A stretch of 64,000 nt of DNA, from contig CM063114.1 in assembly GCA_031841125.1 (NCBI GenBank), positions 30,077,266 to 30,141,265 of the forward strand, written 5' to 3'. The notes under the pieces were generated by a model. That model saw only the letters and a list, made by a program, of their open reading frames with translations. It had not been told where the DNA came from and ran no database searches. This document shows positions 10,719-22,789 of the stretch, in pieces. The position numbers and the translations under genes were made by a program. Position 1 is the first letter of the stretch. Each line of letters opens with the position of its first letter. This stretch comes from Acanthococcus lagerstroemiae. Its lineage: Eukaryota > Arthropoda > Insecta > Hemiptera > Eriococcidae.

Positions 10719-11492
10719 ATGGTATTCAAGAATACGCCGAGCTTTGCTGGAAAGAAAATTAAAGATAGAATTACAGTGGTTTTTACGTGTAATATGACAG
10801 GCACAGATAAAGTCAAGCCACTTGTTATAGGCAAAAGTCGACAGCCTAGATGTTTCAAAGGAGTGAAAAATTTTCCAGTCGATTATTGTAGCAATGCAAA
10901 TGCATGAATGGCATCTTTAATTTTTGAGGATTACCTGCGAAAGTGGGACTCATCCTTGAAAAGAAAAATTGCATTAATTCTCGATAACTGTCCAGCTCAC
11001 CCATCAACTTTAATATTGCAAAATATCGAATTGGTCTTCCTTCCAGCTAATACCACTTCCCTCATTCAACCACTTGATCAAGGCATCATAAAGCATTCAA
11101 GACTTTGTATCGTACCGACATGAGAAAAAGAATTATTGACGCTGTTGATGCTGGAAAAGGCTCAATGAATGATATTACTAAAAAAACTGACAATTTTAGA
11201 TGCAATTCATATTACTCATAACGCTTGGAATAGAGTCACACCTGACTGTATTGTCAATTGCTTCAGGAAGTCAGGTATCTCACCTCCAATCAGCTCTGAA
11301 CATACTATTCAACCAGAACCAGAAATTACTGCTTCTAATGACAGTGACTTCCATGAATGGATTGCTATAGACGAAGATTTACCAGTTTACCACGTTATGA
11401 ATGACACCGAGATCATTAATTCAATCACCCAACCTGATGATAACCCAGAGCCAATACAGGAAGAAGAAGAAGTGGTAGAAGAAAGTCACTGA
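10719..11492 (+). pseudogene. pogo/Tigger-type DDE transposase, broken
   Basis: The DDE core of a pogo/Tigger (jerky-like) transposase. Segments in order are KIKDRITVVFTCNMTGTDK, KPLVIGKSRQPRCFKGVK, a MASLIFEDYLRKW helix, then IALILDNCPAHP with the second catalytic Asp. ELVFLPANTTSLIQPLDQGI follows, with the third Asp 31 positions later, a spacing that fits DD30D. A TGA at 10905-10907 stands where Trp is usual (ANA-stop-MAS). Frameshifts near 11095 and 11185 split the C-terminal helices (MRKRIIDAVD; then LDAIHITHNAWNRVTPDCIV), which continue to an acidic tail. The N-terminal CENP-B-like DNA-binding region and the first Asp are not visible upstream. No active enzyme is possible. Confidence 0.8.
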
Positions 11493-11645
11493 TCCCCCCC
11501 CCCCAAAAAAAAAAGAAAAAGATTAGCTATAGTAATGTGAATTATTAAGTCATTTTTCCACCTTCTATAACATTGTTTTGTATACAAATTGCATTTTTAA
11601 TTAAAAAAAGCTCTTTCAAGCGTCTTATTTATTTTGCTATAAGAA

Positions 11646-11706
11646 AAATGGTTAATCCGGACAAAAAACTCTCTGCCGAAAGTGTCCGGATTAACCGGCG
11701 TCTACT
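11646..11706. repeat. Right inverted end of the pogo/Tigger element
   Basis: Read from the right, the sequence begins CAGTAGACGCCGGTTAATCC, followed by GGACA, and a second copy of TCCGGATTAACC lies 30 bp further in. CAGTAGA...TTAATCCGGA ends are typical of Tigger elements, and this one lies about 150 bp past the transposase frame. A matching left end was not found upstream, so the element is truncated on that side. Confidence 0.6.
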
Positions 11707-11954
11707 GAGCATGTTCTTATGCAAAATTAAATTGTTTGAAAACAATTTTCCATGAATACTGGATATATTTTCTTCTTGTCCTTCTAAATGCGAGAGCAGG
11801 CAAATACATTTACCCGTTGTCAGGATGAGTTGCTTCCACACCTGCTGAAGGGGAGTCTCGCATTTCGCGCTGGGAATCTCCAATCTAATAATGTAGGCAA
11901 CTTATCCTGCTGCATGAATGCCTGTCTACTCTTATCGTTTAAGGGACTAAGACC

Positions 11955-12895
11955 CGAAGAATTTCAATGAAATTATTCGGAGATTATCCAACATTTTTTG
12001 TGACGAGTTTTCATAAAATTCTTCAAATCATTGGAGTTTTCCACCTAATATTTCCTATGAAATTCTTCAAAATTTACGAGAAAATTTTCTCAAAGTAATT
12101 TGTTGAGATTCTTAGGAAAACATTGGTAATTTTTTTCTAAAGATTTCCGATAGATTCTTCGGAAACTATCGGAATTTTTTTCACAAAAATTTTCGATGAA
12201 ATTCCTTAAAAACCATCGGAGATTTTACCCACAGGTTTTCGACGATATTCTACAGAAATGATTAAACTTTCAAATTCTTTGGGAAATATTGGAAATTTGT
12301 TTAAAATATTTCCACTAAGATTCATCGGAAATTATCGGAATTGTTTCTCAAAAACAATCAATTTTCCCCCAAATATTTTCTATGAAATTCTTCAAAAACT
12401 ATCGGAAAATTTACACGAAAATTTTTGAAGAAATTATCGGAAATTTTTCCCGAGAATTTCCGATGAAATTCCTTAAAAATTATAGGAGATTTTTCCCGAG
12501 GATTTTCGATGAAATTTTTCGGAGAACGTGTTTTCTGAAGACTGCTGATAAAATTCTTCAAATACAATCAGAATTTCCTCCTAAATATTTCCTATGAAAT
12601 TCTTCAAAAATTATCGGAAAATTTCCCCAATGATTTAAAAACAGATAAAATTGAAAATTTTCTCAAAAATTTTTCATGAAATTCTTTGGAAAACATTGAA
12701 AATATGTTCTAAAGATTTCCGAAAAGACTCTCCGGAAAGTATCGGAATTTTCCGCCTAAAATTCCGATGAAATTCCTTGAAAATCATTGGAGAATTTTCC
12801 CGAAGTTTTTCGATAAAATTCGTCGGAGATCATCAAACATTTAAATTATTATTCTCGAGGAACATTGGAAATTTTTTCCGGAAACAACGGATACG
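11955..12895. repeat. Degenerate minisatellite, period about 47-48 bp
   Basis: Roughly 19-20 decayed units share the pattern TTTCCGATGAAATTCTTC, then (A/G)GAAA.TATCGGAAATTTT and a CCC or CTC spacer. Successive TTCGATGAAATTC-type words fall near 12145, 12192 and 12240. Open frames here encode repeated 16-residue blocks on both strands, which is a by-product of the 48 bp period rather than evidence of a protein. Confidence 0.75.
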
Positions 12896-15800
12896 AGATT
12901 AGGGGAACGTGTGGTAGAGTGTAGGACTTTCACGGTTGAAATGTTGGTAAGTAACAGAACGGTAATTACAACAAAAAAAAACTCTAAATTTTAAACGCTT
13001 TTCCTGTAAAATTCTACTTTTGGTCAACTGGTCCCTTTTCGTATGCGCCCTCACATATGGTCTAACAGTGGTCGTGAATGCACAGCACTCTACAGGATTG
13101 GCAACAGTGGATAGTATGCGAAAAAATAGCTCGGCAAGAAACTAAGTCTGCGCCAGGCTATATTAGTGTCTGCCAAGGCAGTGAATGTATTAGGAATAAG
13201 GAATAGCCGTTCATAATAAGGTCCAACATTATTCTTTTTCGGAACGCTTCCCCTACCCCCCCCCCCCTTCCTTGGGAAAAATAAAGACTAAATGGTCATT
13301 TTCTAAAGAAAATTTTTAGTTTCATCCCCTACAAAATGTTTTTAAAAATATCAATTCTGTGGCGAGTTATTTTTCAAAAACACTTTAGTAAGCCTTACAG
13401 GGCATCAGTACCTTATATTATATGTTGTGTATGTTTTTCTCCTATAATTTTCATGAAATAAATAGGTTGATGAATGACATGCGTATTCATACAATTCATC
13501 GAATGAATAATCTTACAAGCCTCCGTAAAACTGTCACTTCTCGAAACATGGACTGTAGTTTGGTTCTCAGGTTTCAGCCCCCATCAGTAGCACCTCAGCA
13601 AGGAGCGAAGAGGAGAGGAGGATGCAAAAAAGGAAGTGGGGGTCGGATTCGAAATTTACTTCTGGGTATGATTTCATGATCATTAAAGACGTATAAATTG
13701 AATATCATATCGATACAACAAGTTTTGACTGAACAACCTTTGTGGCACCCCAAAAGCCGTTAGATCCAAACATCAATGACTTCCGAAAACCTGTAAATTG
13801 ACTCCCATTTCAAATTAAGGTTTTTTACTTTTCATCGCCCATTTTGGAGCTTCACTGTGAGGGTGGGTCGTGGGTGTTTTCACGAGGGGAGGGGGTCTTA
13901 AATGTATTACGTCGATAAGTAGGTCCTTTCGGAATACATCAAAGCGAAATTTGTATTTTTCGCAATTTTTCTTCTTGTATCATTCAATTTTTACAGATAT
14001 GACCCAAAACCCTTGTACGAGTAAACTGCATGTTAAACTTTACTCCTGTTGAGGGTCGGGTTAAAATTCATGACTTTGAAAATAAGTTCCTTTTTTTGGT
14101 AGTATAGCATAATCCTAGGGGATACCATAACAAAATCGGATTTTACTAAAATAAGCTACTATGTTATCTACAACATTTTCATAGACACTCCCCCTCCCCT
14201 CGAGAACTTCCTTTTTACCTTACTGATAAGACAGATTACTGGGATGCGATTTACGGCTTATTCATAAGGAGTAAGGTTAGACGTTATACGGACGTATTAT
14301 TTGTTCAAAATACCGCAACTTCCCCAGAGTCCTGCTTTTTAGATAAATAACGTAGGTATTCAATAAGAGGCGTACAGTTCGAATTCTGAACTACCTACAA
14401 ACGAAATGCGAACGATGGCGACCATTTTCGATCCAAAATTTGAAGCAGAGGACGAGAAAATGTCGCTCTTTATCGACTGAACTACTTTTGGCCAAAATGC
14501 ATTAATTTATCGCAGGCAAATCAAGGCGGCGAAAGCGAACAACTCTTTCTCGCGGGTGTACGAAGTCTTGCCTAGCTGTTTCGCCTCAAAATATACCAAA
14601 AATCACGTGTACGGATCTGCTGCGCTATTATAAAATGTTAGTGTTGTTTCTATTGTTCTAGTTCTACAGACTTTTTGTATTATTGTAGGTCAACCTTACT
14701 TTTCCTCTCCACCATGTACACCCCACATAAATTCATTCGAATTCTTCGATGACCTTGAAACTTAACACATTTTTTTAATGGTACAGCACAATCTTCAGAA
14801 ATAAATAACTCGATCGCCGCCTACATAAGGACCATCCAAATAGTGGCAAAGGTCTTGGGCTTGAAATATTAGAAAGCCTCCCAAATTGAAAAGGTCTCGA
14901 TTCTAAAATGTTAGTTTACAACCTAAAAATTATTTTTTCACTTTTCCCATTCGGGAGTAGAATATACCTCACAACCCTCTTATTTACGCCACTGTAACTT
15001 ACGTGTTCCCTTTTTCGGAAATGGAATATGTCACTGACAGGGTCGTATTCAAGGGGAACATGGGGGCTCGCCCCCGCAATCATCTTCCAGAGTTGACAAA
15101 TTCATGATTCATACATCTTAAGAGCTTTTTCTTTGCGCTTAGCTGCTGGAAAATTAAAGTTTTTTTCGATTCAACAGTTCGAAAAATTATGATTCTCGCT
15201 TCCGAATGAATTTGTTTCGCTACGACTCTGCTCACTGATACTGTCTCTTCAGTTTGCGAACATGGTAAGCCGAGAGCATGCTTCAGTACAGATGGTTTTA
15301 CAATGTGTTTCGCTACAATTTACTTTCACAAATTTGATACACCTTTATGTGTTCAACAGCTTATCCTTTCAACTGCCCAGGTGTCGTTTTCGACACTTCT
15401 TTCGACGTCCCGACTATACAGTCACCGCTTTCTGTAAATAAAAATCTTGTACGTTTAAGCTTTAAGCCTACATCTTCAGTTTGTCGCTCTTAGCGTAGTT
15501 TTTTTTTCAATTACACTCGAAACGAGCAACTTGCCCAGCACCATAGCAAGAACATATACATTCGCTCACCGTTCGGTGAAAAAAAAAAGAAAAAAAGAAA
15601 AAAAAAGAAAAAGGAAATGACATTTTGCACCATTTGTTATCAGCAAAATAGTCACGAGTTCAATAATGGAAGACGTAGGATGAGATCTCATTTGAAACAT
15701 TCCCTTTTTTTTTATTCTTCTCTCGCGTAAAAAAAAACTACAGTTTTTTAAAGGATCTTCTGTTACCTCTTTTTTTTTATTTCGTTCTCGGCTCGGAATA

Positions 15801-17248
15801 CAACGGAACATTTTCTAGTTTCTTAAAGTGTATACACGAATGTATACGTATCAGAATCGAGCACCAAACAAAGCCGGCGAATGTACGAATAAATAATGTG
15901 TCGTTCCAGCCCCTGATGTTTCCAATAACTGAGAGAAATCGTGTTCGCGTTATACTCGTAGCAGAATACGAGCACGTACCTATACCTACATGAATTATTA
16001 TTCAAAAATGCCCGACTGCACTCGTTTCCGACTGCTGAATTGGAATAAAGTTGAAGCGAGCTAGTGAGGGTAAGATACATCACATATGGGTCGGTTTTCC
16101 AGAAAAAATGGACCCCAATTAGCGGGCAAGTAACTTACGTCGTATAACGTGCCTGAGAGCACAAACAGCAGAAGTTGGCAGCAGGGTGGTTGAATCTACC
16201 TGAACATGATCAAATTCACCTGAACATACCACAGAAGGGATGGAGCACTGATTGGTTAAAACTTGATAATTAGGAGATAAGAGGTACAATGGAGACTATT
16301 CGTGTTCAAAACGATGAGATGAAGAGATTAACATGACAAAATTAGAACCCTGAATCACCTTCGACATCTGAGTTCTTTATATCATATAAAATAGCAGCAA
16401 AGAAGTGTAGGTAGTACTCTAAAAAAAGTAAATGTATCGCAATGGAGCGAGCTATTGTACACAAATCTTCTTAGTATTAAAGAGTTTTAACCAATGCTCA
16501 CGAGTCTTCGAGTCTTAATTAGTCGTCATAGGTCTGTAGTACAAGTCTCAACAATTCTTCCCGCATAAAATAAATACTAAAAACAGATATAAACTACTCA
16601 AATTAAGTAACTTTGAATAGCTGTGAGTAGTTTCTGGGTACCCGGTAATATTCTCAACGTTCAGTAGTGCTTTGGGTTGCCACTTATTTTTGAGAATCCA
16701 GATTTTTGGCAGGGCGCACTCAATATTGCAACTCATGACGGTTTACAAAAGAATTAATCCGTTGCCATACACTGTGATAGAGACACAAAAACACATATTC
16801 GGAAATTTTTTTGATAGCAAAATTTCAGGTCACTTGATGCAAAGAAGAATTCAGCAATATTCAAATATAAATATAAATATAAAGGCTGTTTCTAAACCTT
16901 ACATCGAAAAAGAATTCCACGATCTCGAAAACACAAGAAATGATACCTATATCGAATATATAAATTTATTCCCATTCCCCTCCATCGAGGTGCCTCAATT
17001 TTGAATGGCACCTGCAAATCAATGTCAAAATAGAATTTCAAGAACAACGCTTATCTTATAATACTTGTTCCAACCTCCATCCCCTGTCCCTCTCCTAGTT
17101 GGCTCAATGTTCACGGAGAAGGTAAAGCTACGTTAAAACGTATATTATGTGCATTAATCAATAATAGACTGCCCCTCTGAAGCTTGACGATGAGGAGATG
17201 GAGACAAAAATTACCTTAAAATTTTCAATGTATTTAGTGACTCTAAAA
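12896..17248. other. Mostly unassigned AT-rich DNA
   Basis: No gene was recognised in this 4.3 kb. It holds a C run near 13255-13267, A/T-rich low-complexity stretches at 15579-15612 and 15710-15780, and a short (AATATA)n tract at 16861-16882. At 15041 there is a CAGGGTCGTATTCAAGG sequence with a G-rich then C-rich hairpin (GGGGGCTCGCCCCC), which resembles the left end of a hAT-like MITE without an identifiable right end. A few reverse-oriented AGACT-type words occur at 16495-16555. Confidence 0.35.
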
Positions 17249-17585
17249 CAGGGACGAAAATAAGGAAGGAGGGGGATAGCGTGCCCCCAAGTCCTCACCA
17301 GAGTTGGGAAATTTTAGTAGATGGATCAAAAGTTGGAAAAATCCAACCAAAAGTTTTTTTTTTATTTTTTACTAATACGAACAAATTTAGATACTTGGGA
17401 ATTTTAACTTGAGTCAGTTGGATCAAAATCAAAAGTTGGGAATCAAATCCCAAAGGTCAAAAGGGTTTTTTTTTTGCTAATACAAACAAATTTTCATACT
17501 TGGGAATTTTGACTCGAGTCAGTTGGGTATTTAATCATTTTTGCCTCCCCCTCCCCCAGAAAAAGCTATTCGCTACACGTCCCTG
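17249..17585. mobile_element. hAT-like MITE with internal duplication
   Basis: The left end CAGGGACGAAAATAAGG and the right end, read inward as CAGGGACGTGTAGCG, share the perfect 8-mer CAGGGACG. The flanking 8-mers CTCTAAAA (17241-17248) and TTCCAAAA (17586-17593) agree at 6 of 8 positions, consistent with an old 8 bp hAT target duplication. Inside, a unit of about 110 bp is duplicated: T-rich tract, then ACTAATACGAACAAATTT, then ACTTGGGAATTTT and GAGTCAGTTGG. A CCCCCTCCCCC run lies near the right end. Confidence 0.6.
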
Positions 17586-17593
17586 TTCCAAAA

Positions 17594-18629
17594 AAAAAAC
17601 CTATTTTACAAAAATCAAATGTTCAAATTGGTGTTGACAAACATATTACCCTCTCTATAAAGTCCTGTACAACTGAAGGGGAGAGGGTGAAAAGGAACTA
17701 ATCTGAAAAATAAATTCAGCATTACAACACCCTCTCACAATTTTATGATGAAAAAATGGTATGCCCCCTAACAATTCGCTTCAAAAAAGAATATAACGCA
17801 AGCTCAGAAATTCTATGTTGCTCTCCATTTCAATTTCAACTTCCTAGAACTGCGCCAGATTAACGAAAGAAGCCCCCACAGAAAAACAATTTCAGAAAGT
17901 TCTACATTTTTCTCTTTCTCCAGTTCTGTTATCTTTTCAACCCGTTCTCTCGTCCTTTTCTTACTTTCCCTCAGCCACGTGCTATCGGCTTTCATTTTTC
18001 GCAAATTTCAGGAAATTTGTTCTTATATTTACTAGCATCAAGCTAGAGAGTGAGGAAGAAAAAATTTGAACATCAGTACCGTAAGGACCACCCTACTGAG
18101 AAAGAAGAAACTATTCCTTTTTTTGAGGAACGAACAGAGAATTGTTCTTCATTTCATGATGGCTATCGTTCTTTCCTTCGAAGGAGAACATAGATGTATT
18201 TACAGGCGCAAATAAAGGGATGGAGGCTTGCCGGGCTTAGCCCCTTAAAATCCTCTACAAGACTTCCTCCTCCTAGCCCCGAAAAAAGAAAACAGGAAAA
18301 ATTAGACAACCGAAAGGATTTTTAGCACTTTATTTGTCAGCCCCATGTCCCCCATTCCAGGTCAGCTACTGGCACTCATGAATGTGTTTCGAATTTTTGA
18401 TACAAACGAAAACTGGATTCAATAATTTAGAAACAGGTTTTAAACTCACTTTAATTTGGACTCAAACACTGCTTTTAACCTGAGTTAAATTGAACTCCAA
18501 AGTCACTAAGGTTCTTTCTCAAGCCCCATTTGAGGTTATAAGTGACTTTCGAGTCTCATTTAGATTAGTTTCAGTCCTGACATCACGCGAGATTCAAATC
18601 TAACAGCCCCTTCCACCAAGTTCCATACT
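17594..18629. other. Unassigned DNA with weak AGACT/GAGTC words
   Basis: No gene was recognised. At 18198 there is a CAGGCGCAAATAAAGG start with GGCTTGCCGGGCTTAGCCCC behind it, similar to hAT-like MITE ends seen elsewhere in the window. From 18470 to 18600 there are scattered GACTC and GAGTC words like the decayed minisatellites at 22.8, 41.5 and 55.9 kb. Confidence 0.35.
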
Positions 18630-18911
18630 CAGAGACGAATCTTGACTTCCAGTTTGGAGAGGGGAGGGGGAGGGTTGTAGAAGGAAAATTTGCCGACAAA
18701 TATTTTGAAAACTAGAAAATTTGCCGACAAAATGTTTTTTAAATCCGAAAATTTGCCGATTTTTTAATCAAAATATTTTTTAATTGAAAAAAACAAACAA
18801 ACAAACGTTCTTAGAAAATTAAAAATTCAAATGAACAGTTTCAAAATTCCCCGACTGCCAAATTATTTGAGGTGTTTCAATCCCAACCCCTCCCCCATAG
18901 TTTCGTCCCTG
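18630..18911. mobile_element. hAT-like MITE, copy B
   Basis: Starts with CAGAGACGAATCTTGAC and ends with ATAGTTTCGTCCCTG, with a G-rich left and C-rich right subterminal region and repeated AATTTGCCGA words inside. It matches copy A (5634-5847) including the AACAAACAAACAAACGTTCT stretch. It is longer than copy A because an ATTTGCCGACAAAAT segment is repeated. Confidence 0.55.
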
Positions 18912-19122
18912 CAAATACAGATTGGAACCTTATCCTCCAAGCACTCACATTTGCGCACATGAGCATACCCTAGTCTGGGAGGGTAAGGTGAAAGGATGTT
19001 AGGAATACTTAAGAGGAACCCAGAACTTCCTTTTCACATTAAGGTAGTCGTTATTTACTCTTGGTAATATTTTTTTCTGCATTTCCTCTGATTCGTCTCC
19101 TAAATTGGTTCCAATAAAATCG
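18912..19122. repeat. Dispersed repeat flanking the hAT-like MITE, copy B
   Basis: Close match to 5848-6043, starting CAAATACAGATTGGAACC and running through CACATTTGCGCACATGAGCA and GTAGTCGTTATTTACTCTTG. Similarity fades near CCAATAAAATC. Confidence 0.65.
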
Positions 19123-19592
19123 AGAAAAAAAAAAACCTACAAGGTTTCAGGTCGATCGAATAAGGGATATCCGTGCCACAAGCTTTCTTTCGTTCTTATG
19201 GGAAAAACAGATCGAGTTTTGACTTTTATTCCAGACTAAAGTTCCCTCCTATATTCACCAGGACCAAAGCCTGTAAATGAAACAATAGAACATTTGCTAT
19301 CGGATTCAGCTTGTGAGATTTGAAAATAAGTCTTCTGCTTTCAACTATTAGATTTTAGTAAAATGTTCAACATTCTCAAATTTCAGGCTCCAGGTCAAAC
19401 AGAGAATTTAGTAAAAACAGAATAGTCATTAAAATACGAAATTCAACATGTGCTACCAATTTTCAGATTTTCGAAATGTCTTCCACATTTCAGCTTTATT
19501 TCAACCTTTCAGATAACGTTCAATACTCAGCTTGAAAAACCTTTGGCGTTTGACTGACTAGTCTCTGACAGGAGTCCAAGGTACTCCACTTT
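19123..19592. other. No recognised feature
   Basis: AT-rich sequence between two hAT-like MITE copies. Nothing was recognised. Confidence 0.35.
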
Positions 19593-19811
19593 CAGAAACG
19601 GAATTCAACTTTCACTTTGGGGAGGTGGAGATGAGAAATTTGTCGACAGACATTTTGTAAAAACTAAGAATTCGCCGACAAAATTTCTAAAAAATTAAAA
19701 ATTTGCCCGATTTCTTAATCGAAATAGTTCTGAATTGAGGAAAAAGAAAACTGCCAAATTATTGGGGGGGGGGGGGTGTCAACCCCCACACTCGCTATAG
19801 TTTCGCCTCCG
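19593..19811. mobile_element. hAT-like MITE, copy C
   Basis: Starts CAGAAACGGAATTCAAC and ends TATAGTTTCGCCTCCG, with the same AATTCGCCGACAAAATT and AAATTTGCCCGATTTCTTAA words as copies A and B. A G run of about 13 (19764-19776) precedes GTGTCAACCCCC. This copy is more diverged and lacks the shared right flank found with A and B. Confidence 0.5.
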
Positions 19812-21519
19812 TCCATATTTTTAATTTGAAGTCTCGATAACGAATTTCGAGCCTGCGTCTTTTTGGTTTTTACTTCTTTCCAGAGCAACCAAATGTTTCT
19901 TCTCAAATTGCCAACGAGAACTGCTCGAAAAAGCCATTTCTGGTCGAACAGCATCCTATTTTTACGAGTTTCTTCGAGAGCACCAGTAGTAGAAATTTCA
20001 CTGGCATCCCATATAATCCTAGGTGTGTTGTATATCTTCCGTAACGTGCAGAAGAACGCTTCCTCAGTATAAATCATTTCAATATCCCTTCTCAGTTCGC
20101 AGTACGCGCTGCAGGTAAACGGTATTTAAAAAAAGAAAATTCGACGTTACGCGGTATCACGAAGACATCAAATGTAAAATGATGAATGTTCCTTTTGGTA
20201 TTTTATCCCTACGTATGAATGACATCGTGTTTTCGAAAACGCAGACGGTTTAAATTTTGCGAAATTTCCAAAACGAGGTCAAGTGTATAGTATTTTTGGC
20301 AGAACGAATTCCTGATGTCGCTTTCAACGACATTTTTCCACAACAGGGGTGTTTGAGGGAAAAGAGACCTTTATGAAAATTTATCGTTTTAATTTCGCAT
20401 TCTTCGAGTTGTTATGCGCTTCACACCTTTTCTTTCTTTCTTTCTCTCTCTCTCTCTCTCTCTCTCCTCGCCCCCCTCCAACTCGCTCTCCCGTAATGGA
20501 GTCGCAAAGGTACAAACTACAAACGGTAAGAGCGTGGCGTGAGGAGAGAGGAAGGTGGCCACTTGAATTAGTAGCTTACATAGCGTTCTCCGAGAACCAA
20601 AAATAAGCTTTTTTCCGCACCCAGTCGGTCGTGTACCCATTTTTATTTTCAAAACTCGACGAATTTAAATTACGCGAAAGTTTTTCCTTTTCTCTGTATC
20701 ATTAATGACCCGTGTTACAAAAATTGTTTCTCAGTTGGCTGCTGCGGTAAATTAATACCGTTTGTTTCGCGCGCATCGACATAAATTAAAAAATAAATAA
20801 TCGAGCGTTCAGGGTGCCGGTGTACTTGTACTATTTATACCTTCCCATCGACGATCCAGAAAATTGCTTTCTAATTGTTGTTCTAGAGCAGTACTTTATA
20901 AAATGAAAACTACGAGTAATTATAACTCGATGGTCGAAATACAACACTGGCTTTTGTTTATGATTTATTCTTTTGTTTTCTCCATCCACCGACTTCATGC
21001 ATCAGTCGGGGAAAATCAGACGTGAAAATCAACTTGGAAGAAAAAAGTTGAAGTAAGCTGACTTTCGGCAGAAACTTATGTCTAATGGTCCTAATGAACA
21101 CACTAAAAGTAACTACCCCTACTCCTTGTGCTAACTTTCCTACAGAGTTCGTAACCCCATTTTTTTTTTAAATCTCGGGAAACATACGAAAAAAAGGCTT
21201 TCAACAAAAATTGTTCTACACCGGCTTCGCCACAAAAATGATCATCTGTACTTTTTCGTATCTACCCCAGAAAAGTCTTACATGATCGGTTCAATATATC
21301 CCTCCTAAGTAGCACCGTTTAATGCAGGCCTTGTGGATAGAACAAGAAAAAAATTGTAAATATTTCTCTCGCTCTATTGAGTTTGGAGATACCTTTCCAT
21401 TCTTGAAAATTTTGTTGTCTTCCGCGCCCCACGTCTTAGTTACCAGATATTTGATATTGTTTTTTAATATTTCACTGGTTTGAAAAGGGCTGTTGTGAAA
21501 AAAGTGCACCACAGACCCA
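19812..21519. other. Unassigned DNA with a CT microsatellite
   Basis: A (TTTC)n to (CT)n pyrimidine tract spans about 20430-20466. Otherwise the stretch is AT-rich. Open frames at 19863-20072 and 20349-20606 (plus) and 19715-20077 (minus) carry no recognised domain. Confidence 0.4.
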
Positions 21520-21659
21520 AGTATGCTAGGCCACCACTTTCAAATTTTCATTCACCGGGCTACCTCGATCTTTGTCGCGGGCATCCTCGATCGGCGCCCG
21601 CGACGCGTTCACTTGTTCACGGAAAAAGTAAGAATAAGAATGGCGGGGCTTAGCATACT
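21520..21659. mobile_element. GC-rich foldback element
   Basis: The ends AGTATGCTAGGCC and, from the right, AGTATGCTAAGCC form an inverted repeat. The centre holds a second, perfect stem: GTCGCGGGC pairs with GCCCGCGAC across a 13 bp loop. At 140 bp and clearly GC-richer than its surroundings, it looks like a small MITE. No target duplication is obvious. Confidence 0.5.
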
Positions 21660-22092
21660 CGAATTTATAGTGCTGTAGTGATGGATGCTTATATGAGCTT
21701 CAAAAAGTATAAAAATTACACCAAAGTATCGAGTGTACAGTTGTCGAGGCACCTGAATCCAATTTTCGAGTCAGTTTCACCCTCAGCTGAGAAAATTTAG
21801 CACCGGAAGGAGAGAGGAAGTAAAACGAGGTATGATGCAAATGACTTAACCTAAGTGACGAAAACTTTTTTTTCTCCAGGAGAGCGATTTGAAAATTATA
21901 AATAACGTTGTGTTATATACGTGGCTCAAATGGTTTACGCCATCTAACGGGCTAAAAAAGGAAGTAATTCGTCATTCGCGAATGTAGCTCGATAGAGGGC
22001 ATCGAGATCTACATATAAGAATATGTATTAAACTCATTTTTCGTTAAAATATCACTTAGGTCAAGTGTGCATGAGACACTCGAATATATACT
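21660..22092. other. No recognised feature
   Basis: AT-rich sequence without recognisable motifs. Confidence 0.35.
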
Positions 22093-22320
22093 AGATAAAA
22101 TTTCCGACAAAATGATACCTTGCGGAGCTCTTCAGCTTCAAAATCTGCCCAGATATAGCTGTTTAAAGTTGAGATTTCAAAAAAACCTAATTTTAAGAAA
22201 AATATTATAATTTTAAAAAATGTCAAAAAAACAACAAATTACAAATTCAAATTGGCATATCTCTCAGACAAATAAAGCTAGAAAGCTCCCCGAGGTCTCA
22301 TTTTGTCAGATATTTTACAA
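22093..22320. repeat. Palindromic repeat with about 95 bp arms
   Basis: The left arm (22093-22190) and right arm (22225-22320) are inverted copies, with a core CYGACAAAATGA followed by ACCT.G.GGAGCT and a short AT-rich centre. The arms are diverged. It probably derives from a foldback MITE. Confidence 0.5.
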
Positions 22321-22789
22321 AGAATTGGGACCTTTTCAGAAAACTAATACGAAATGAAAGAGTTTAATTTTCTTGGTTTGCGTAAAACAAGGAGGTGGGC
22401 TCACGTTTTCATCTGTAATGGACAAACGAAGGCTGACAGAGAAAAACGAATAACGCCATTCAAAAGAGGAGGGGAATCGTTACAAATCCCGATTTTAACA
22501 GTTTTGACCTTGATCTATAAAAATTGCCGTATCTCGAAAACTAGGATCGACGAAGTGAGACCTTATTCCTTTCACTGCCATTACCACGATATATCTTGAA
22601 ATAAGTCATAGTATTCTCGCATATGTGTACTTATATCGTCACCAATTGGAAAATTTATAAAATGAGAGATATATACGTCCTACTGTTTGATAGTAATGAT
22701 GTAATAATATAAGTAACATACATGATAGCGAATGAAAATATCAAAAGATATTGTCCATCCTCATTGGTTTAGGCTCCACTATGGCTAGC
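22321..22789. other. No recognised feature
   Basis: Contains an 81-codon open frame at 22354-22599 (plus) with no recognised motif. Confidence 0.3.

Noticed and set aside
12358..12597. Repetitive NFIENPREKSPIIFKEF-type peptides
   Set aside because: By-product of the 48 bp minisatellite period.
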